This document shows, in pieces, positions 8,986-18,452 of a stretch of DNA of 64,000 nucleotides; within the stretch, counting starts at the first letter, position 1; every line of letters starts with the position of its first letter. Source of the stretch: Aneurinibacillus soli (GTDB lineage: Bacteria; Bacillota; Bacilli; Aneurinibacillales; Aneurinibacillaceae). The stretch is from NCBI RefSeq assembly GCF_002355375.1, contig NZ_AP017312.1, positions 2,001,001 through 2,065,000 of the forward strand, written 5' to 3'. The notes below the pieces were generated by a model. It did no database searches and was not told where the DNA came from. It saw nothing but the letters and a program-made list of their open reading frames with translations. The position numbers and the translations under genes were made by a program.

Positions 8986-9306
8986 ATGGCGTGGTTTTTT
9001 CTTCTTATTGCTGGTTTTGCTGAGATTGGCAGTGTCATAAGTCTTAAACTTGCTGAAGGCTTTAAAAATTTTTCCCCTTCCGTAGCCTGTCTTTTGTTTG
9101 GAAGTGTCAGCTTTTATTTTCTTTCTCTATCATTAACGGTTCTTCCAGTCGGGACGGCTTATGCAATCTGGACTGGTATCGGCTCGATTGGAAGTGTTTT
9201 AGTCGGAATGATTTTCTTTAATGAATCGAAAGATCGTAAAAGAATAGTTTTGATTGCTTGTATTACAATAGGAGCTGTTGGTGTTAAAATAACTTCTGGC
9301 CAGTGA
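8986..9306 (+). CDS. SMR exporter subunit, YkkD-like partner
   Basis: A 106-residue four-helix SMR protein with membrane Glu ([12 protein letters not shown]) and [18 protein letters not shown]. Together with the preceding gene it forms the typical YkkC/YkkD pair. The start at 8986 is preceded by GGTGATG-rich sequence rather than a strong ribosome site. Its place inside a phosphate-starvation-like import operon suggests export of an amine by-product, which is inference. Confidence 0.85.
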   Translation: MAWFFLLIAGFAEIGSVISLKLAEGFKNFSPSVACLLFGSVSFYFLSLSLTVLPVGTAYAIWTGIGSIGSVLVGMIFFNESKDRKRIVLIACITIGAVGVKITSGQ

Positions 9307-9353
9307 GAAAAACCGGGCAAAAACAGCAAGGTTGCTATGAAAAGGAGAAAAAG

Positions 9354-10724
9354 ATGAGAACCATTCAGATTGAAGGGAAATATGTGCAAGATTGGATAAA
9401 AGAATATCCCTTACTAAATGAATTAATTGCAACAAAAGAAGTATTTTGGTCAAACCCTAAATATGAATTGTTTCAGACAGGAATTGAAAAAATTCTACTC
9501 AATGAAAACGATGTAAAAGACGCAGAAGAAAGATTAAAACGTTTTGCTCCGTACATCGCTAAAGTTTTTCCTGAAACAAGAGAATTAAATGGGATTATTG
9601 AATCCCCTATCGTTCAAATCCCTTCGATGCAAAAACATTTAGAGGAAATCCATGAACTGGAATTACCAGGTAGATTCTTGTTGAAATGCGACAGTCATCT
9701 TCCGATTTCAGGTTCGATTAAAGCAAGAGGCGGGATTTATGAGGTTCTTAAACATGCAGAAGACCTGGCTCTTCAACACCAGCTACTAACACTGCAAGAT
9801 GACTATTCAATTATGGATAGTGAGCAATTCAGAAACTTCTTCTCACAATATTCAATTGCAGTAGGATCAACGGGGAATTTAGGACTTAGCATTGGAATTA
9901 TGAGTGCGAAAATGGGCTTTAATGTAACGGTTCATATGTCAGCGGATGCGAAGAAATGGAAAAAAGATCTTCTGAGAAGCAAAGGGGTAACCGTTATTGA
10001 ATATGAAGAGGATTATAGCAAGGCTGTAGAAGAAGGCCGTAAACATGCGAATAGCGAACCAAATTGTTATTTCATTGATGACGAAAATTCCAGCAATCTA
10101 TTTTTAGGATATGCAGTAGCAGCTTCCCGGGTAAAAAAACAAGTAGAAGATATGAATATAACGGTAGATGAAGATCATCCCCTATTTGTGTATCTTCCAT
10201 GTGGAGTAGGCGGTGGTCCAGGGGGAGTTGCCTTTGGTTTGAAATTACTATATCAAGATCATGTACATTGTTTCTTCGCAGAACCTACCCATTCACCGTG
10301 TATGCTACTTGGTTTAGCAACAGGATTGCATGATAAAGTTTCTGTACAAGATTTTGGTATTGACAATATTACAGCAGCAGACGGCCTTGCAGTTGGAAGA
10401 GCATCTGGGTTTGTTGGTAAAACAATCGAGCCGTTATTAAGCGGATGTTATACGGTAAGTGATGATGAGTTGTATAAGCTATTAAGTGAATTGGTTGATA
10501 CAGAAAATATTCACCTAGAGCCTTCCGCATTGGCAGGTTTATTTGGTCCCATTCAGTTGATTAAGGAGAAAGAGGGACAAGAATATTTACAAAACCATCA
10601 CGTAACAGACAGGATCAAAAATGCCACACACATCATGTGGGCTACCGGCGGCAGTATGGTTCCTACAGAAACGATGGAAGAGTATCGCAAAAAGGGATTG
10701 GAATTATCACGTAAGAAAAATTGA
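9354..10724 (+). CDS. dsdA: D-serine dehydratase (D-serine ammonia-lyase), PLP enzyme
   Basis: A 456-residue PLP enzyme, the usual length of DsdA (about 445). The PLP lysine is Lys123 in SGSIKARGG, and the phosphate-binding glycine loop is CGVGGGPGG near 281-289. The known reaction is D-serine to pyruvate plus ammonia. The ATG at 9354 follows AAAAGGAGAAAAAG; an in-frame GTG 17 codons earlier overlaps the SMR gene and lacks a site. It is the last gene of the operon, followed by a GC-rich hairpin. In this context it may act on D-serine or a related hydroxy- or phosphono-amino acid freed from the imported compound. Confidence 0.88.
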   Translation: MRTIQIEGKYVQDWIKEYPLLNELIATKEVFWSNPKYELFQTGIEKILLNENDVKDAEERLKRFAPYIAKVFPETRELNGIIESPIVQIPSMQKHLEEIHELELPGRFLLKCDSHLPISGSIKARGGIYEVLKHAEDLALQHQLLTLQDDYSIMDSEQFRNFFSQYSIAVGSTGNLGLSIGIMSAKMGFNVTVHMSADAKKWKKDLLRSKGVTVIEYEEDYSKAVEEGRKHANSEPNCYFIDDENSSNLFLGYAVAASRVKKQVEDMNITVDEDHPLFVYLPCGVGGGPGGVAFGLKLLYQDHVHCFFAEPTHSPCMLLGLATGLHDKVSVQDFGIDNITAADGLAVGRASGFVGKTIEPLLSGCYTVSDDELYKLLSELVDTENIHLEPSALAGLFGPIQLIKEKEGQEYLQNHHVTDRIKNATHIMWATGGSMVPTETMEEYRKKGLELSRKKN

Positions 10725-10758
10725 AAAAACGTGCTTAATTCTTTTTAGGCAGCCATTG

Positions 10759-10790
10759 CGGCGCGGACAATTTTGTTCGCGCCTATTTGT
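10759..10790 (+). terminator. Weak terminator-like hairpin after dsdA
   Basis: GGCGCGGACAA pairs with TTGTTCGCGCC, with a very short loop, followed by TATTTGTG. The stem is strong but the T-tract is poor. Confidence 0.5.
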
Positions 10791-10905
10791 GTGGGCACGT
10801 TTGACTATCATCTGGAGCGGACTTGATTCACTTCCCCGCAAAGCGTACCGAAGTGACAGGTGACTTCCTTCTCCGCTCCTCCACTACACGTTGGGCAGAT
10901 CCAAA
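10789..10905 (+). repeat. Half copy of the intergenic inverted-repeat element (right half of a P2 unit)
   Basis: The stretch TGTGGGCACGTTTG, CTGGAGCGGAC, CGCAAAGCGTACCGAAGTGAC and CTTCCTTCTCCGCTCCTCC matches the right half of the unit at 32174-32409. The left half is missing, so this copy cannot fold into the full hairpin and is probably a decayed remnant. Confidence 0.75.
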
Positions 10906-10927
10906 TCGATCAAACCTATTTTTTGTA

Positions 10928-10962
10928 TTGACTTCTACTCTCTAAAAGTGTAATTTTACACT
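10928..10962 (+). promoter_or_regulatory. Probable promoter with palindromic operator for the XRE-regulator operon
   Basis: TTGACT at 10928 resembles a -35, and a perfect 7-2-7 palindrome AGTGTAATTTTACACT occupies 10947-10962 where the -10 should be (TAATTT at 10951). A dyad over the promoter just ahead of a helix-turn-helix gene suggests autoregulation. The -10 match is weak. Confidence 0.5.
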
Positions 10963-11000
10963 ATAAGAATAAATTTTACCGCGTAAGAAAGGAGAATGTT

Positions 11001-11549
11001 ATGAACGGACACGAGCCTGTGCAGTTTACGAAAGACATGCTTGATCGGATGATTTCCGAAAAAGTGCGGCTGATCCGCACCGAAGCGAAGCTGACACAGG
11101 AACAGATGGCAGATGTGCTCGGCCTGTCTAAAAAAACGCTCGTTCAGGTAGAGAAAGAGCGGAAAACGCTCGGCTTCACGGCGGCGGCTCTCGTTGGCGC
11201 ACTGTTTCGCGATAGTGAGATTATGCAAGGAATGTTTGGAGAGTCCGCACTTGAGGTGATGCGCCTGACTGCTTTTGATGGCATTGAACAGGGAGACGAG
11301 AATGGGGCAGACTGGATTTCCCGTGCCCGGACACAGGCACGCTACAAGGCGATGGGGCGGCGCGTCTGGTGGAAGGATGAGCAGGAAGGGGCTGTGTATA
11401 TCTTGCAATCGCATATTTTGACCGGACATTGTCGCATTATCGATCGGGAGGATGCGCTGCAGTATTACGGAGCTGATCTGGAAGAGGCGCAGGTACGCTT
11501 GCGCGAGCTAGAAGAGATAGCACGGGATAATAGAGAGAAGGAGAGATAA
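11001..11549 (+). CDS. XRE-family helix-turn-helix regulator
   Basis: A 182-residue protein with an XRE helix-turn-helix at about 20-62 (IRTEAKLTQEQMADVLGLSKKTLVQVEKERKTLG). The remaining 120 residues are charged and unassigned, with a central WW (RVWWKDEQEGAVYILQ) and a C-terminal acidic helix. AAAGGAG lies seven bases before the ATG. It is two bases upstream of the exported-protein gene, so it is co-transcribed with the ABC exporter that follows and probably controls it through the palindrome at 10947. Confidence 0.8.
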   Translation: MNGHEPVQFTKDMLDRMISEKVRLIRTEAKLTQEQMADVLGLSKKTLVQVEKERKTLGFTAAALVGALFRDSEIMQGMFGESALEVMRLTAFDGIEQGDENGADWISRARTQARYKAMGRRVWWKDEQEGAVYILQSHILTGHCRIIDREDALQYYGADLEEAQVRLRELEEIARDNREKER

Positions 11550-11551
11550 AT

Positions 11552-13315
11552 ATGAGAGGACGAAAACGGAGCAGGCAGTTTACCTGGATCGGTGTGCTTA
11601 TGCTGTTATTCGTATGGAGTAGCTGGCAAGTTCCGGTACGAGCAGCTTTCGAACCGGTTGAATTGAAAGTAAGTGTTGGCTTTGATGGTATTTTTAACTG
11701 GGACAGTATTGTGCCGATTACTGTAACCGTAAAAAATGTATCTGATCAAGCGGCAGAGGGCGACGTCGTGCTACATCTGCAGAATTCGAGTCAATTTGAT
11801 GGTACATACATCAATCATGTGCAACTGCAAAAAGGCGAGAGCAAGCGGGTGACGTTCCGCGTGCACGGTCAGGCGGTTGGTCAAGCAGTCAACCAGGTAC
11901 GTAACTCCTACGTCCAGTGGGTGCAGGGTGATGTGAGCGGCGTGAAGTATCCGATTGAAGGGCATGGGATATCGGGGAGGGGGGAGCATGATCGTATCGT
12001 TGTTGTACTCGGAAACGATACGGATACGAAAGCAATCCTCAAAGCGAAGCCGCTACCGCCAAAAAAGGATAATGCGATTCCCATGGAGTTGTCTACGGCC
12101 GCAGTACCGCTTGAGATGATGCCGACAGAGCGGATTTTGGACACTGGAATTGATGTGCTGATGGTTACAAAAGAGACGGCAGCGCGTCTCCCCGTATCCT
12201 TACAAAAAGAAATTGATCTGTGGACAAAAGCAGGCGGTCAGTATCTTATCGTAGGGTCGGGGAGTGAAGCTACTGCCTGGGAAGCGGTTGTGAAACGAGC
12301 CAGTCAGCCAGCTGTCGGCTGGACTGATCCGGTTGGAAACTTCTATAGGTTGAGTGAAGCTGCATCGAAGATTCGCTCGCTTACACTTCCAGATGTTCCC
12401 CTCGCTGCGCTTTTGTTTACCGGTTATATCGTACTGATCGGACCGCTCGTATTTTATATCATGAAAAAGCGAAATGCACGCGAATGGAATTGGCTACTCA
12501 TCCCGGTGCTTGCGCTTGGTGTCACCGGTGCGGTGTATATGTATGGCAGATGGCAGCACGGAGATCAGGTGAAAATGCAGAGTGCATCACTTGTGAATTT
12601 GCTTGGAAACGGGGACGCGAACGTAGAACAGGCTACGACATTTTTTGTGCCGCACGGTGGCGACTATACACTTTCGTATCCGGGGCAGGCAGACGTATTT
12701 GCAGTTGGTGAGCGAAACAATACGCCGCGCAGGCCGGAAGAAGGCAATGTAATCATTGGTGTGCAGCCAGATAGAAAAAGTGTTCAGTTCCATCAGGCTG
12801 ATTTCTGGTCGATGCATACTGTATATGCACAGCAACGAGAGGCGGCAGCAGGAACGATAAGCGGAGAATTAGAAGCACGAAACCATCAAATTACGGGAAC
12901 GATACGCAACAACACGAAATATACGCTAAAAGACGTTCGAATCGCAAGTGGTAAGGGTGTACAGGAAGTAGCGAAGCTTGCGCCAGGCGAGGCGATACAG
13001 GTAAAACTGACGGCTGCCGCGGTAGGAGAGGATCGACCATTCCTACAGACGGATGCAGGGAAGCGGTTGTTGCCTGTGCATATGCGAACAGAAGAGCAGG
13101 ATATGACACGTTCACCGGAAGTGCAACTGCTTGAGATGGCATATAACCAATCTTTCAACCCGGATGTGGCACCAGATGTATATGTGCTCGGCTGGATCGA
13201 AGAACCTGTCCTCAAGCCGAGTATGTCAGCAGCCCATGAATCGACAAATCTTACATTAGTAAACGCAAAACTTACAACTGTGAAGCAAGAAACTATGAAA
13301 GGAGGCATAAAGTAG
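11552..13315 (+). CDS. Exported membrane-anchored protein linked to an ABC exporter
   Basis: A 587-residue protein: signal peptide at 1-33 (ending VRAAF), an extracytoplasmic beta-rich region of roughly 240 residues (VTVKNVSDQAAEGDVVL resembles an Ig-like/NEAT-free fold), two adjacent membrane helices near 285-335, and a second beta-rich region to the end. I do not recognise a named family. The ABC ATPase start overlaps just after its stop and the permease follows, so the three products likely form one membrane complex. Possible roles are envelope maintenance or export of an amphiphile; the sequence does not decide. Confidence 0.65.
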   Translation: MRGRKRSRQFTWIGVLMLLFVWSSWQVPVRAAFEPVELKVSVGFDGIFNWDSIVPITVTVKNVSDQAAEGDVVLHLQNSSQFDGTYINHVQLQKGESKRVTFRVHGQAVGQAVNQVRNSYVQWVQGDVSGVKYPIEGHGISGRGEHDRIVVVLGNDTDTKAILKAKPLPPKKDNAIPMELSTAAVPLEMMPTERILDTGIDVLMVTKETAARLPVSLQKEIDLWTKAGGQYLIVGSGSEATAWEAVVKRASQPAVGWTDPVGNFYRLSEAASKIRSLTLPDVPLAALLFTGYIVLIGPLVFYIMKKRNAREWNWLLIPVLALGVTGAVYMYGRWQHGDQVKMQSASLVNLLGNGDANVEQATTFFVPHGGDYTLSYPGQADVFAVGERNNTPRRPEEGNVIIGVQPDRKSVQFHQADFWSMHTVYAQQREAAAGTISGELEARNHQITGTIRNNTKYTLKDVRIASGKGVQEVAKLAPGEAIQVKLTAAAVGEDRPFLQTDAGKRLLPVHMRTEEQDMTRSPEVQLLEMAYNQSFNPDVAPDVYVLGWIEEPVLKPSMSAAHESTNLTLVNAKLTTVKQETMKGGIK

Positions 13316-14242
13316 ATGATTGAGATGATGGACGTAACCAAACAATTTGGCCGTACGATGGCGCTTAAGGGCATTACGATGACCATTGAGAAAGGACAGA
13401 TTTATGGCTTTGTCGGCCCAAACGGCGCAGGTAAAACAACTGCTATGTCGATTCTTTCTACACTGACTGCTCCGACAAGCGGTATGGCACGGGTTGGTGG
13501 CTATGACTGTGTGAAGAATCCGAAAGACGTGCGCCGCCTGATCGGCTACATGCCGGATTTCTTTGGCGTGTATGATAATTTGACTGCTTATGAATATCTT
13601 GATTTTTATGCGGAAAGTCACGGGTTGCCTGTTAATGAGCGTGAGCGCGTCATTCCGCAGATGCTTGAGCTCGTCAATTTGACGCACAAAACGAATGATT
13701 ATGTGGATATGCTCTCACGCGGCATGAAGCAGCGTCTTGGTTTAGCACGAAGTCTTGTCCACAATCCCGAGGTGCTCATTCTGGACGAACCTGCATCCGG
13801 TCTTGATCCCAGGGCGCGTATCGAAATGAGGGAAATCGTCAAGGCTCTACGCGACACGGGCAAAACAATTTTGATCAGCTCACACATCCTGCCGGAATTA
13901 GCGGAGATGTGTGATACGATCGGCATTATCGAAGCGGGCCAGCTTGTGGCAGCCGGTACGGTCGCCGATATTGACCGCCATATGCGCGGCCATCGTCTGC
14001 TGAAGATCCGCTTGCTCGGACGTCAGGCAGAGTTGCTTACCCATCTACGCGCTGTATCGTCAATTTCGAATGTGGTCGCAGAAGACGGTCATGTCATTGC
14101 CGGATTTACGGGGACAGATGCAGAACAGGCAGGGCTTCTCGCCAGTCTGCTTGCTGAAGGGTATCCAATCATCGCATTCGGTGAGACAGAAGGCAATCTC
14201 GAGGACATCTTCCTGGAGATTACGAAAGGAGTGGGATCATGA
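13316..14242 (+). CDS. ABC exporter ATP-binding protein
   Basis: A 308-residue ATPase of the ABC-2/CcmA type. Walker A is GPNGAGKTT (about 36-44), the Q-loop lies near YMPDFFGVYDNLT, the signature is a variant SRGMKQRL (about 136-143) and Walker B is VLILDEP (about 154-160), followed by SSHILPE with the switch histidine. The SRGMKQR signature is common in ABC-2 exporters. The ATG starts three bases after the preceding stop and the end overlaps the permease by ATGA. Confidence 0.9.
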   Translation: MIEMMDVTKQFGRTMALKGITMTIEKGQIYGFVGPNGAGKTTAMSILSTLTAPTSGMARVGGYDCVKNPKDVRRLIGYMPDFFGVYDNLTAYEYLDFYAESHGLPVNERERVIPQMLELVNLTHKTNDYVDMLSRGMKQRLGLARSLVHNPEVLILDEPASGLDPRARIEMREIVKALRDTGKTILISSHILPELAEMCDTIGIIEAGQLVAAGTVADIDRHMRGHRLLKIRLLGRQAELLTHLRAVSSISNVVAEDGHVIAGFTGTDAEQAGLLASLLAEGYPIIAFGETEGNLEDIFLEITKGVGS

Positions 14243-15120
14243 ACATGCGTCAGTTGCTTGTCAATCCGGTGCTTAGCAAGGAATTCCGGGTGCGGATGCG
14301 TTCCCAAAAGACACCGTGGATTATTAGTTTGTATCTGGCTGCACTTGCGATTGTTGTATTTACGGTTATGTATTTTTCTACAAAAAACCAGCCGGGTTAT
14401 CAGGCATCCAGTTCGCAGGGATTTTTTCTGCTTTTGTCGGCGTTGCAATATGGCCTGATTATTTTTGCTACACCAGGTTTGACTGCGGGTGTCATTAGTG
14501 GGGAGCGCGAACGTCAGACGTTATCGCTGCTTCTGACGACAAATTTGTCCGCCTGGCAGATTATTATCGGAAAGTGGATGTCGTCGCTTAGTTTTATGAT
14601 GTTGCTCGTGCTTGCTTCGATGCCATTGTACAGTCTTGTGTTGCTGTTCGGCAGTGTGTCTCCATTGCAAATGATGCAGACATTCGGTGTGTACTTCGTT
14701 ACGATGCTTTCGATCGGCGCGATGGGAGTGCTCATGTCCACGCTCATTAAGCGAACCGGTGCGGCAGCGGTTGCTACGTATTCAGTTGTGTTTGCGTATA
14801 CGACATTGCTATCGATTGTCACGTGGATCATGATGGATTCGATACAGGATGATTTGCAAGCAGCTGCGCAAACGACAGGTCATATGGCGAACATTAGTAC
14901 ACATCCGCTGTTTGACTGGTTGAATTTTCTTGTGGCGATTAACCCGGTGAATGCAGTGGTGTATGTATTTCTGAACGAGAAGTGGATGATTGGGGATGTG
15001 ACGATCCATGAGATGATGTTCCATCCATATACAACATTTATTGTGTTTTATGCCATTCTTACGGTACTCATTCTCGCACTGGCTTCATTTCTCATTCGCC
15101 GCATTCAGATTCGTCCGTAA
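14239..15120 (+). CDS. ABC-2 type permease
   Basis: A 293-residue permease with six hydrophobic segments. GVISGERERQTLSLLLTTNLS (about 86-106) is the typical cytoplasmic loop of ABC-2 permeases (NatB/GldF-like) between helices 2 and 3. It forms the channel partner of the ATPase just upstream, and a strong terminator follows 17 bp downstream, ending the four-gene operon that begins with the XRE regulator. Confidence 0.88.
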   Translation: MNMRQLLVNPVLSKEFRVRMRSQKTPWIISLYLAALAIVVFTVMYFSTKNQPGYQASSSQGFFLLLSALQYGLIIFATPGLTAGVISGERERQTLSLLLTTNLSAWQIIIGKWMSSLSFMMLLVLASMPLYSLVLLFGSVSPLQMMQTFGVYFVTMLSIGAMGVLMSTLIKRTGAAAVATYSVVFAYTTLLSIVTWIMMDSIQDDLQAAAQTTGHMANISTHPLFDWLNFLVAINPVNAVVYVFLNEKWMIGDVTIHEMMFHPYTTFIVFYAILTVLILALASFLIRRIQIRP

Positions 15121-15138
15121 TAAGGGATATACGTTATA

Positions 15139-15178
15139 GAAAAAACCCCGACCGCATTATGATGCGGTCGGGGTTTTG
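15139..15178. terminator. Bidirectional terminator
   Basis: AAAAACCCCGACCGCAT pairs with ATGCGGTCGGGGTTTT. It separates the ABC exporter operon from the convergent surface-protein operon. Confidence 0.93.
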
Positions 15179-15180
15179 TG

Positions 15181-16956
15181 CTATGGAGTAGAAGAAGGGG
15201 TTGTATCAACAACCGTAAGATTAACCTTGATGTCATTCCCATCTTTTGTAGCGGAATTACCGAACACATTTACAATAGCTTTTTGTGAACCGTTATCTTT
15301 TTGAATAAGGATGTATGGCTGAGCCATGTTCTTAAGATCTAATAGAGGCTGGCCGGTAATAGTAAGAGTTACATTCGGATTAGCAATGCTATTAGGCAGC
15401 ATACCAGCAACCCATAGATTGAATCCGCTTGCTGTGTTCGCATCTGCAATCGTTACCATGGCTGGATTGATGATTTGAGATGTTCTATCAAATGTTAGTG
15501 TAAGTATTCCTGTATATTTATCAAACCCGGCTTGCGTAAGTGTAGGATAAGAAGTGTCTCCTGTTACGGTTACACTGACAGGAGTAGAATCTCCTGTTTT
15601 GGCAGCTGAATTCTGATTTAAGTCCGTAACAGCGGCCAATCCCGATACATCTTTGCTAATTTTTACACGTAACGTGCCTGTTTCGGTACTTTTTAGCTCT
15701 GTATCTGAGAGAGTGAATGTAAAGACAGTATTATTATTGCTAGACTGAGGTGTGACAGCTGCCAGCGTTTTTCTCGGAGAAAAAGAGGTACCGTCTTCCC
15801 GCAAAATTTCGATCATGTCCGAGGCATTAATCGTAACCGGTTCTGTGAATGTAAGTGTCAGTTTTCCGTCTGCCTTGTTATAGCTGGCCTGGCTGATCTG
15901 CGGTGGTGTCGTATCAGCAGTGGTTGTAAATGTACGCTCGGCAGGAGAGGAAGACGCTATTACATTTGAACTCGTATCTTTCACATTGGAAATGATCACT
16001 TTGTTGGCATTAGTTCCAGCAACAAATGTACCTAGTGCCGTTAACAGCACCGTTTTGCCATCAGACTGAAGCACAGCAGAGGACGGGGTTTTCGTACCGG
16101 ATGGAGCGCCATCTAATGCATCTCCGCTTGCTTTTTGCAGCGTATAGTTTGCAAGTGTTTCGGCTGTCGTTTTGTCTACTTTTTCAGTGAAGGTAACTTT
16201 AACCTGAGATGCACTTAACGCTTCTGCTGTATAAATGGACGGAGCTTTATAGTCATAGCTGAAATCGGAATTTGTCATCAAAGAGGCTGTCCGTCCGTTC
16301 ACCGTAAGTAGACCTTCCTTGCCGGTCAGGGTAGGGATTGTCAGGGTGTACTTTCGTGTCTCTGTTCCGACTTTTGCCACACTGGAGACAGTAACTGTCT
16401 GACCGCCAGCTATGACATTGAAGCTTGATGCGCTTGGAGTTTGAGACGGTGTGTCAGACAGTTCCACGTCTACCGTTGTTGCGCTTTTTACAGTGGCGCT
16501 TGTAACGATCAGGTTTCCGCTGTTTGAAAGGGTTATTGTACCGTCTTCCCGGATACCGCTTGAAGTCCAGGACGGTTTTATCGCAGTTCCTAAAACAGAT
16601 TCATATAGTGGTGCCTGATGTTCGGTATAGTAATCCAGGTCCATGGAAGTTGTATAGGCACTTTTTGTCTTCGTATAATCAAGATAACCGCGATAGCTGT
16701 CATGCACGGCAACAATAGAACCACTACTTTTTGTGAAGTATTCCCACAGCTTGCCGTCATTTGATGTCTCATCTGCCAGATAATATTTATAGGAAGTAAG
16801 CAAATCACTTAATGAATAATAGTAAATTTTATCACCGTTCTTGGTAATGTAGGCATCAATATACGCTGACGCACTGCCCATACTGAGCGTCCAAAATGCG
16901 GCAGCGGCAGACAGCACCGCTGCTGTTTTTTTTAGTCGTTTTTTCTTGTTTCCCAC
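15181..16956 (-). CDS. Exported protein with repeated Ig-like (SbsA/Big_5-type) domains
   Basis: A 591-residue secreted protein. The signal peptide ends near 32 (GSASAYI). A Tyr-rich N-terminal region (33-110) is followed by four or so beta domains of about 100 residues with recurring motifs (QVKVTFTEKVD, GKLTLTFTEPV, GILTLTFDRTSQ), typical of SbsA-type Ig-like folds in S-layer and surface proteins. GTG at 16956 is the start because AAGGAGGAG is placed correctly. It lies 12 bp after the SLH-domain gene, so the two are one transcript and probably one surface assembly. It has no SLH domain itself. Confidence 0.8.
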   Translation of the reverse strand: MGNKKKRLKKTAAVLSAAAAFWTLSMGSASAYIDAYITKNGDKIYYYSLSDLLTSYKYYLADETSNDGKLWEYFTKSSGSIVAVHDSYRGYLDYTKTKSAYTTSMDLDYYTEHQAPLYESVLGTAIKPSWTSSGIREDGTITLSNSGNLIVTSATVKSATTVDVELSDTPSQTPSASSFNVIAGGQTVTVSSVAKVGTETRKYTLTIPTLTGKEGLLTVNGRTASLMTNSDFSYDYKAPSIYTAEALSASQVKVTFTEKVDKTTAETLANYTLQKASGDALDGAPSGTKTPSSAVLQSDGKTVLLTALGTFVAGTNANKVIISNVKDTSSNVIASSSPAERTFTTTADTTPPQISQASYNKADGKLTLTFTEPVTINASDMIEILREDGTSFSPRKTLAAVTPQSSNNNTVFTFTLSDTELKSTETGTLRVKISKDVSGLAAVTDLNQNSAAKTGDSTPVSVTVTGDTSYPTLTQAGFDKYTGILTLTFDRTSQIINPAMVTIADANTASGFNLWVAGMLPNSIANPNVTLTITGQPLLDLKNMAQPYILIQKDNGSQKAIVNVFGNSATKDGNDIKVNLTVVDTTPSSTP

Positions 16957-16968
16957 GGTGTCTCCTCC

Positions 16969-18324
16969 TTAGTTCCCTTCAATTGAAACCGTCATCTTAT
17001 CTGCGGCGAGTGTTGTTTTAATTACACCGACGAATTTTTTCTTGGAAGTTGAATAATAGAGCCGCTCCCCTTCCACATATACACGGAAGTTGTCCGGATT
17101 TGTTGTACCGCTTAATGTGACGGATACCTCTTTATAACTGAGAAGCTGCGTGGAATCTGTGGCGCTGACAGTCGGTTTTGGAAGGTCCATTCCTATGGTG
17201 GACAGTGTTTTGTCATACGAACCGCTTGAAATACCCGTTTGAATGTCTTTGTATGCACCAGATGTACTGCTCGGATCAAGCGCTCGCAGTGTGTAGGTAC
17301 GATTCGGCAGAACGATTATGCTGTAGTATCCACTGGAATCGGTTCGACCTGTAAATGCGAGGTCCCCGGTCGTAAAAGCAACTTTCGTATCCCGCATCGG
17401 ATAAGCATCTTTATCAAGCAATTTGCCGTATAGCCGGACACCACGCGTCATGCTAAGGTTTGCTTCGGTTGCCTGATTGGCTTTGCCTGTAACCCCTGTG
17501 GCATAACCGATATAGCTGTCTTTGCCGACAATCAGATTATAGGTCCCTGATGTAAGATCAAGTGTATATTTACCGTTGGAATTGACGGATGATTCTCGTT
17601 CTATATCGTATGTATTCGGTTTAAATGCTTTGACACTGACATATGGTACTGCTTTGCCGTCAAGGGTAATGGCTCCATAGATGCCGCTCTGGACGGTTGT
17701 TGGTTGCTGTACCGGTGATACCGGGCTAAATGATCGTGCCTTGTTTAGTAGTACAGCCGCTTCTGCCCGTGTAATATAATTGTTTGGTTTGAATGTCCGG
17801 TCGTTATACCCGTTCATAATACCTTTGGCAGAAAGGGAACTGACACTTGTACGAGCCCAGCTGGGAATGGCAGAGGCATCAAGAAACGAGGAGGATGTAC
17901 TTCCGGAACTGGAAAATCCGAGTAGTTTGCCGAGCATCGCGGCTGCTTCCCCACGTGTAACCAGTCGGTTCGGCAGGAAAGTATTACCCGGATAGCCGCT
18001 TACATAACCGGATGTTTTCGCGAGGGAGACCTGCTGGTAATACCAGCTGGAAGTTGATACATCCGAAAAAGTAGATTGGAAGCTCGCATCCGTAAGGTTG
18101 AATGTTTTATTCACCATCGTGATGAATTCCGCGCGTGTAATGCGGCGTGTCGGTTTGAAGGTGCCATCCGAATAGCCGGTCACTGCACCGATGCTTGCCA
18201 TATTATCGATCGCATCTTTCATCCATGGAACATTTGTATCGCTGAAACGAGCAGCAGACACGGGAGCGGCTAGGCTGGTGGCCAGGCACGCGGCAAGAAG
18301 GAGTGAAGCTGATTTTTTTCTCAT
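16969..18324 (-). CDS. SLH-domain surface protein with carboxypeptidase-regulatory-like domain
   Basis: A 451-residue secreted protein: signal peptide to about 24 (VSAARF), three SLH modules (about 25-80, 85-145, 150-200; each with a variant of ITRAEFITMV or YITRAEAAVLLN), then two beta domains with GVRLYGKLLDKDAYPMRDT resembling carboxypeptidase regulatory-like folds. SLH triplets bind pyruvylated secondary cell-wall polymer, so this protein anchors to the wall and may hold the Ig-like partner encoded just downstream. The ATG is preceded by GGGGGT at a long spacing, a weak site. Confidence 0.88.
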   Translation of the reverse strand: MRKKSASLLLAACLATSLAAPVSAARFSDTNVPWMKDAIDNMASIGAVTGYSDGTFKPTRRITRAEFITMVNKTFNLTDASFQSTFSDVSTSSWYYQQVSLAKTSGYVSGYPGNTFLPNRLVTRGEAAAMLGKLLGFSSSGSTSSSFLDASAIPSWARTSVSSLSAKGIMNGYNDRTFKPNNYITRAEAAVLLNKARSFSPVSPVQQPTTVQSGIYGAITLDGKAVPYVSVKAFKPNTYDIERESSVNSNGKYTLDLTSGTYNLIVGKDSYIGYATGVTGKANQATEANLSMTRGVRLYGKLLDKDAYPMRDTKVAFTTGDLAFTGRTDSSGYYSIIVLPNRTYTLRALDPSSTSGAYKDIQTGISSGSYDKTLSTIGMDLPKPTVSATDSTQLLSYKEVSVTLSGTTNPDNFRVYVEGERLYYSTSKKKFVGVIKTTLAADKMTVSIEGN

Positions 18325-18411
18325 GATAGCTGGAAAACCCCCGTTTTTCTGGAATATTTTATCTCTATTATATATCGTTTTTCGATAAAGGAAAATATAG
18401 ATTAGAAGAAA

Positions 18412-18444
18412 AGTGAGTCACCGCCTGTGCGGGACTCGCTACCA
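18412..18444 (-). terminator. Terminator after yidD
   Basis: On the minus strand AGCGAGTC and GACTCACT close an imperfect stem followed by TTTTCTTCT, just past the yidD stop. Confidence 0.6.
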
Positions 18445-18452
18445 TTTGACAG

